A stretch of DNA of 64,000 bases, taken from the NCBI GenBank assembly GCA_023014485.1, contig JAJOZX010005616.1, positions 143,501-207,500 of the forward strand. Direction: 5' to 3'. Position 1 is the first letter of the stretch. The number at the start of each line of letters is the position of its first letter. The notes beneath the pieces are model-generated. The model ran no database searches. It was not told the DNA's origin and was given only the letters and a program-made list of their open reading frames with translations. This document shows, in pieces, positions 56,950 through 64,000 of this stretch. Made by a program: the position numbers and the translations under genes. The DNA is from Bathynomus jamesi (lineage: Eukaryota; Arthropoda; Malacostraca; Isopoda; Cirolanidae).

Positions 56950-57276
56950 ACACACAGACCGTGCATGAAACAAGGAACTCTTCTGGGAAAATTAAATCCA
57001 CTATAATCCGAATAAATAATGGTAAATGACAAACACTATAGTTTTTTCTTTTCATGATGTTAGCCCGACGTGGGCAACGGTCACTCGCAAAGAGGCCCCA
57101 AAATATAGCTTCCCTCACCACTATCTGCAAAGCAGATAGTATCCAGCTTTGGGACAGAATCTAGGGGTTAGTGAGAGAAGCTATATGTTTGGGGCCTCTT
57201 TGCAGTAACCCGTTGCCCACGTCGGGCTAACATCATGAAAAATAAAAAACTATAGTGTTTGTCATTTACCATTACT

Positions 57277-57317
<41 letters not shown>

Positions 57318-57867
57318 CCTTTATTAATAATATAAATAAATACATTTTTTCAATTTACAATGACATGAATAATTATGAAGCTCGACTATTTATTTAATTT
57401 AATTTGGCCCTTAAGCTTTAGGCTTTACTGGGCTTTACTTATTCGGACTATAGTGGATTCAATTTTCCAGAAGAGTTCCTTGTTCCATGCACGATCTATG
57501 TGTATCATGAAAACCTCAGGGGACCATTCTGAGTTCAATCCCATATGAAAATGAAAATGAAAAGGTTTATTGGCAGACTATAGTCCATATGACAAATATT
57601 ATTAATGCAATGACAGTTCATATACTAAGGATAGAAATATATACAATTGATTATAAATATACTGTACTGTCGAAGTTAAGTGGAGCTACAAACAGACGTT
57701 TTCGTACAAGAAGTCCATAGCTTAGAGGATAAATGGCAGGACTCATGGATAGCTTGCATAATCGGGTTGGTTGACTTTTTAAATGCTTTGCGTTAAACTG
57801 TATTGAGCACGTCTTGTTACCTCCGGGAAGCTCGGGACATTGCGGGTAGCAAACATTTGGAAGCTGA

Positions 57868-57938
<71 letters not shown>

Positions 57939-60629
57939 GGTGGCGAAGTTTAGAGCACTTGATTATTTATCGACATACATCCAGTCTTCAAAGATCTCAT
58001 TCATCTTAACATCGACCAAGTATTGGGGAATAAAATTGTTACTCAGCAGATATTCAGTCATTAATTTGTACTGCCCGAACCTTAAAATAGGCGTTTCCAC
58101 TTTTGTTTAACGTCACAAAAACGAGTTAATGACATGGAAATAAAGCGGCTTACGATACTTACTAATGAAAAGAGACAAATGTATTGTGACACAAGCGATA
58201 GAAGTGTAACGAACATAGTATTCAACAGATGTGAGGCTCATATTTCGTCTTTCATCGGAACCCATTTTACATTCAAGGACGTCCATAAACTACAACCATA
58301 TCATGAATCTTAATTCTGAAAAGTAATGACCTGTAAAAAAGAATGTGGGAAATTAAAGGAATAACAATTATGTCGAAAGATAATATGAGCCCCAAGAATG
58401 TCATCCTCGACCAACGGTTCTTAACCCCTGGGTCACCAAGCCATTTTGGTTGGGTCATTAAATTGTCATTCATCATTTATTTATGTTACCCCTAATCATT
58501 TATCATTAATTATTTATTTTGTTTTCCATTACGAGTGAACTGTTTGAAGGCATGGGTCGCCGAGCTAGCACCGCGACCAGAATTTGGGTTGCAGCCTAAA
58601 AAGGTTAAGAACCACTGTCCTAGACCATTACGTACGAATATTTTTTTTCGCGCTGACGATATCCCATCGACCGGCTTTGGTCATAAAATCACAAACTTTC
58701 ACTCCATTGATCATTAGAAACGTTTCCATCCTCACTGATTTACATCATTTATGCGTACCATTCCGTTATTTCTGCTATTAAGGGAAAGTGTTCTTTAATT
58801 CTGGTTTAATTGTAAAAAACTTTATTAATGAAGAAAACGTTAAATGGTGCTACGAAACTCGAGGAAGAACTTGAAATCAACTTTGAAAATTTGATGTCAA
58901 CATTGGCATGCAAAAATTGAATTTCAAAATAAACCAATAAATACTATATTTAAAGCATCATAATAAAATTACATTATTTTTAATGCTGTTTGTTGTTGTG
59001 GAAAAAATTCTTCTATATTAATTCGTGATGTACTTGAAGTGATCCAGACATGACATATGACTAATTTAAATGGGTTTTAGAGATTATAAAATGTACCTAA
59101 ATTTTGGAAAAAAACATTCCTTTTTAATTTTTTTATTTCAAAGGTTTCACCACTTTAACCTTGACCTTTTTGGTAATGGTTCAGAATACGGGCGCCACTT
59201 AATTAAACAAAATTTCGAAAAATAACATAGAAACAAAGTTGTTTCTCTCATTAAAATACATTGATTGCGTGCGTCGCATTTGTATAATTTAGGTCTCGGG
59301 GGTACGGGGGCGGAGCCCCCGTAAAGATCACGCATCACAAAGTGAACCCTATACCGTCGTCTATCAACATGATGGTGCTCCTTGTCACTATGCCAAAATT
59401 GTTCAGGATTATCTAAATGGACGTTTTCCAAATCGCTGGATCGGACGCGGAAGCAACAGACCTTGGCCAGCGAGATCACCAGATTTAACCCCTTTAGATT
59501 TCTTTGCATGGGGCTTTATCAAATCGCACGTCTATCAGACGAAGATTACGAGTCTTGAAAACTTACGTACACGTATACGAACTGCTGCAGATAACATAAC
59601 CCCGCAAATGCTCCAGAATGTGTTTAGAAATGCTGCGGAACGATTTGAGCTGTGCAGGGATACTGATGGGCGTCACGTCGAATCCTACTCTTAATTATTT
59701 AATAAATGTTACCACTTTATCATTTTATGATTGAATTCCATATAATTTCCAAGTGCTTCACAAAAATAGATCCTGACTTTATGTACACCCTGTACATTTG
59801 TCTGTTTTCATTAGTAAGGTATCGTAAGCCGCTTTATTTCCATGTTATTAACTCGTTTTGTGACGTTAAACAAAAGTGGAAACGCCTATTTTTAAGGTTC
59901 GGGCAGTACAAATTAATGACTGAATATCTGCTGAGTACAATTTATTCCTTTCCCAATACTTGGTCGATGTTAAGATGAATGAGATTCTTTGAAGACTGGA
60001 TGTCTGGTCGATAAATAATCAAATGCTCTAAACTTCGCCACCCATTATATATATATATATATATATGCTCAGCTTCGCAAATGTTTGCTACCCGCAATGT
60101 CCCGAGCTTCCCGGAGGTAACAAGACGTGCTCAATAGAGTTTAACGCAAAGCATTTAAAAGTCAACCAACCCGATTATGCAAGCTATCCATGAGTCCTAC
60201 CACTTATCCTCTAAGCTATGGACTTCTTGGTACGAAAACGTCTGTTTTTAGCTCCACTTAACTTCGACAGTACAGTATTATTTCTAATCAATTGTATATA
60301 TTTCTATCCTTAGTATATGAACTGTCATTGCATTAATAATATTTGTCATATGGACTATAGTCTGCCAATAAACCTTTTCATTTTCATTTTCATTTTCATA
60401 TGGGATTGAACTCAGAATGGTCCCCTGAGGTTTTTCATGATACACATAGATCGTGCATGGAACAAGGAACTCTTCTGGGAAAATTGAATCCACTATGTCC
60501 GAATAAGTAAAGCCCAGTAAAGCCTAAAGCTTAAGGGCCAAATTAAATAAAATAAATAGTCGAGCTTCACAATTATTCATGTCATTGTAAATTGAAAAAA
60601 TGTATTTATTTTATTATTATTAATAAAGG

Positions 60630-60679
<50 letters not shown>

Positions 60680-61018
60680 AGTAATGGTAAATGACAAACA
60701 CTATAGTTTTTTCTTTTTCATGATGTTAGCCCGACGTGGGCAACGGGTTACTGGCAAAGAGGCCCCAAGGCCCAAACATATAGCTTCCCTCACTAACCCC
60801 TAGATTCTGTCTCAAAGCTGGATACTATCTGCTTTGCAGATAGCTGGTGAGGGAAGCTATATTTTTGGGGCCTCTTTGCGAGTGACCCGTTGCCCACGTC
60901 GGGCTAACATCATGAAAAAGAAAAAACTATAGTGTTTGTCATTTACCATTACTTATTCGGACTATAGTGGATTTAATTTTCCCAGAAGAGTTCCTTGTTT
61001 CATGCACGGTCTGTGTGT
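56947..61018. mobile_element. Composite with about 1.2-kb inverted arms (copy 2)
   Basis: Same order as 19499-23537: hairpin (57020-57275), left arm to about 58180, hAT-like MITE (58412-58617), transposase remnant, right arm (about 59793-61018) with a hairpin (60684-60950). Many single-base deletions relative to copy 1 in 57050-58150. Confidence 0.6.
59330..59694 (+). pseudogene. Mariner-family transposase C-terminus (copy 2)
   Basis: Counterpart of 21850-22214, keeping SPDLTPLDFF. Open to TAA at 59692-59694, but N-terminally truncated. Confidence 0.75.
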
Positions 61019-61115
<97 letters not shown>

Positions 61116-61675
61116 TTAGTTCACCTATTAATAAACGTTTTCTTTGAGTTTGAAAGAAAATGAAGCGAAGGGGAAACCATGTAATAAATGTAACTGGCAA
61201 CCATCTCATAATTTTGCCAGCGTGTAACACCATTCCACTGTAAGTGAAACGAAGATATTGCGGTCGACGGTTCAAACCACGATGATGCTGGTAATAATAA
61301 TACAGGAGTTAGTCAATGGGCCACATTAGTTGGCCTCAGCACTGTGCCAGTTTCTAGCTCTCCTGACTGATTATCATCTCATAATTTTGAAGAAGAAATT
61401 ATATAATATAAAAAAAATTATAACCTCTTACACAATAAATGTGGTTGCATTTCTCTTCGTTGATGAACGAAATTAACATCTAAAATTTAAAAAAAAATAA
61501 TAAACTATTGTTGTTATTGAAATAATAACAATAATATTATCCGAAGAAGATTCTGTTACATTTGAACTTGGAATGCATTATTCAAATGCATCCATATCTG
61601 AGCAACGTTAAGTTTTAGTTCACAGGATCGATTTTTCGTTACGAATTTGAATTAGATTCGTCATTTAGAAACGCC
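61019..61675. repeat. (TA)n/(GA)n and shared tail (copy 2)
   Basis: (TA)n at 61023-61061 and (GA)n at 61062-61112, then sequence shared with 23623-24183. The similarity to copy 1 stops after GAAACGCC near 61675. Confidence 0.75.
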
Positions 61676-62717
61676 TTCGATTCAAACGAATCTTTAAGGA
61701 TTAATTTCTGGCTGCCAATGACACCTGACTCAGCGTGTTTGAAAATAAGGAGTAGTAGAGAGGATTACTTCCCATTGAATGTCATTTCCATCCCTATTCA
61801 ATCCACGAGTGAGAATGTACGAAGTGAGGATTCATGTATGAGAAAAGTGTTTTAATTTGAGGAATAATGTGACTCCCATTCGCATTCCGTGTAAAGATGT
61901 CAAATGACATAACCTAACCTATACCTAACCTAACCTGGACCAAACAATAAACAAACAAAAATAGTTTACTATCCTGCAATAAGAAGGTAAGCCGTGGATG
62001 AGAATGAGAATGTCCTAAAATGGAAATAGATCTATTTGAGAATTGCCTCCTTTCAAGTTCTCTCTCGCGGATTTCCTACTCTTGGGCGCGGAATGGAATA
62101 GGAGTGACATTGAGCCGATGAAACGTAGGGAACAAGGAATCAATAAATACCTCGCATAATATCCACTGAACATTATTCGTCATACGTCGAATTTTAATGA
62201 AAGGGACATAATTTTAAAACGTATCTAAAATGGAAGGGGAAATTTAGCTAAAAATATGATTCAACAAAATGGAAATAATTTTATTTGCGTAGTTAAAGCT
62301 GTAATGGAGAGTCTGGTTAAGAACAAACGATTTTTCAAGGCTCGAAAAAGGCTGGTTGGTTCGCTTCACCTTCGATGTTTAATCATTCATCACACCCATT
62401 CTTTTCAGGCTCATGACTTCACTATGTTTAATGTTAAGCCCATGGTTAATTTTAAGCCCATGGTTAATTGTGCCTGTTTTCGGCGTCACTGACCTTGAAT
62501 GGGTTGGGTTGGGGGGGGGGGAGGTTATGAAACCCTACAAATACTCCCTCCATTTCTCCCCCACCCCCTGAAGTCAATCATTCAGTCAGTCAATGCTGTA
62601 AAACAATTATTCTCTTCAAAAGACATAAAAACAGTTTCGTATTCAATTATAGGATATTAAAATTAACTTATTAAAATGACTTCAGTTAAACTTGACATGT
62701 TTTTGTTAAATACATTA

Positions 62718-62789
<72 letters not shown>

Positions 62790-63157
62790 TCAATAAACCG
62801 CGTTAATTGGTGTGCAAGGGTGTGAGTTTAAGTGACGGAGTGCGGCTAAGTGAAAGACTTTTTTCGCAGGATCAGAATTGAAGTTGTAATTAAAAAAAGT
62901 AACAAAAATAGTAATGAAATACACTAAAATAAACATGTCTGCACCACAAAATATAACGAACTGCATTATATTGTTTACTCAAGTAGCAAAAACACGTAAA
63001 ATAAAGTACAGTTACACTAAAATATACACATCACTACATTATAAAAAAACATGAAATACCCACTCTCATCACAGACCTCCTCACTCACTCTCGTCATCCC
63101 CAGCTTTGGTGGCCCGAGTTTAATGTGCGGTTTATCGAGAGAGCCGTTTATGGAGAC

Positions 63158-63217
<60 letters not shown>

Positions 63218-64000
63218 TATAATATAGCTATTAATTACTACAATTAAGAAAATTTAATATTACATTTTATTCGTCAATTAAGAACGTTTTTATGCAGAAA
63301 TTTAATAAATATTTCTTATTTAATTAACGTAATTTTTTCCGATTCGCCTTTGTCTTTGTAATTAAGATGGTTTTTACTGCTCTTTACTACTTCACTACTA
63401 CTACTACTAGTACTACCAATAGTACTATTATTATTATTATTATTATTTTAATAAATACGAACTATTTTTATTTGGCCAAACGAAAAAAACAAAATGTGAC
63501 AAAATGGAACTGAAAATCGTAAAAAGAAGAAAATAATTTTTAATGAAGGTAATCCCTTATTGTACGTGTTTTTAACATCCGTCAAAATGTCATATTATGA
63601 GTTAGGTTATGTTATCATTATTAGATTTATGATAACATGAGTCATGCCTCATGGTAACATATGTTGCAATCATCGACAGTAATCCCATTTGTATCTCGCT
63701 GTTAAATTTTATTTTTATTTATTTATTTATTTATGTGACAAACAATTTAATAGGAGGCAAACAATGATTTCTGAAGAGGATACAATGGCGTCATCCCACT
63801 CAATGTCATTCATATTTCATTTTACTCCCCGGAATAAGGAATCCGCGAAGGAGAGTCTAAAAGGAAGCAATTCTCAAATTGATCTTTTCCCATTTTATGC
63901 CATTTTTCATTCTCATTCAAGGGTTTTCCACTTTGGTTAGGTTAAGTTCAGTTAGGTTAGGTTAGGAACCTATTCTCATTTGGCGTCTTCCGCGAATGCG
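61676..64000. other. Non-coding DNA at right edge
   Basis: No supported gene. (TA)n at 62719-62787, (TA)n(TG)n at 63163-63217, an 11-G run near 62510, an ACT run near 63398 and GGTTAG clusters near 61910 and 63935. A weak inverted pair, ATAAACCGCGTTAA near 62792 and its partner near 63130, may be a decayed transposon. Confidence 0.4.

Noticed and set aside
62256..62492. 78-aa open frame near the right edge
   Set aside because: No domain, low complexity repeats at the end and no homologue in the window.
1..64000. The whole set of duplicated blocks as an allelic assembly artefact
   Set aside because: P1 and P2 differ in insertion site, gene content and lesions, and the palindrome arms differ by insertions; an artefact cannot be fully excluded without reads, but the distinct target duplications argue against it.
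1..64000. tRNA or rRNA genes
   Set aside because: I saw no cloverleaf with A and B boxes and no rRNA-like conserved stretch; a tRNA scan was not possible.

Overview
The window is arthropod-like nuclear DNA made almost entirely of mobile elements; I see no convincing ordinary host gene. It is AT-rich with many (TA)n, (CT)n, (AC)n and (TTA)n runs, scattered GGTTAG/CCTAAC motifs, CR1/jockey-group retrotransposons, Tc1/mariner, hAT and CACTA-like DNA transposons, and GT-AG introns. A crustacean is my best guess from the retrotransposon style, with low confidence.

The core content is three related Polinton/Maverick (adintovirus-like) elements, called P0, P1 and P2. P0 (1-4677) enters from the left edge and shows only its right end: the end of the adenain-type protease, a spliced small gene, a 105-bp tandem array, rearranged fragments and the right terminal inverted repeat (TIR). 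P1 (4678-15941) starts inside its own left TIR, directly abutting the P0 end, so P0 appears to have inserted into the P1 TIR. P1 keeps a hypothetical gene, a broken protein-primed DNA polymerase B, the packaging ATPase, two small genes and a truncated integrase, but has lost the capsid half. P2 (37718-55100, 17.4 kb) is complete from end to end: its TIRs begin 5'-AGTAGTATAGC and it is flanked by the 6-bp target duplication TATGCA. An uninterrupted copy of its target lies at about 16925.

P2 layout, left to right: TIR; short repeats; leftward genes (114 aa, 237 aa, 196 aa, PolB); rightward genes (ATPase, 107 aa, 244 aa, integrase with chromodomain, penton-like minor capsid, basic core protein, major capsid, protease); a leftward spliced gene of three exons that carries a tandemly duplicated coding unit; a 120-bp tandem array; and the right TIR. 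In P2 the ATPase, major capsid, protease, spliced gene and several unknown genes are open, whereas PolB, integrase, minor capsid and core gene are frameshifted.

The spaces between the Polintons hold a segmental duplication (copy 1 15948-24183; copy 2 36660-37717 plus 55101-61675) made of a dead retrotransposon, MITE-like hairpins and an inverted-arm transposon complex. Comparing the copies reveals empty sites for P2 and for a 787-bp mariner. A large palindrome centred at about 30527 has arms of about 4.2 kb, each with a copy of a dead CR1/jockey-like reverse transcriptase. The left arm alone carries a 2781-bp transposon (TAA target duplication, 13-bp TIR) with a spliced, decayed gene, and the right side carries a 649-bp hAT-like insertion. 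From 61676 to the end there is non-coding sequence with microsatellites.
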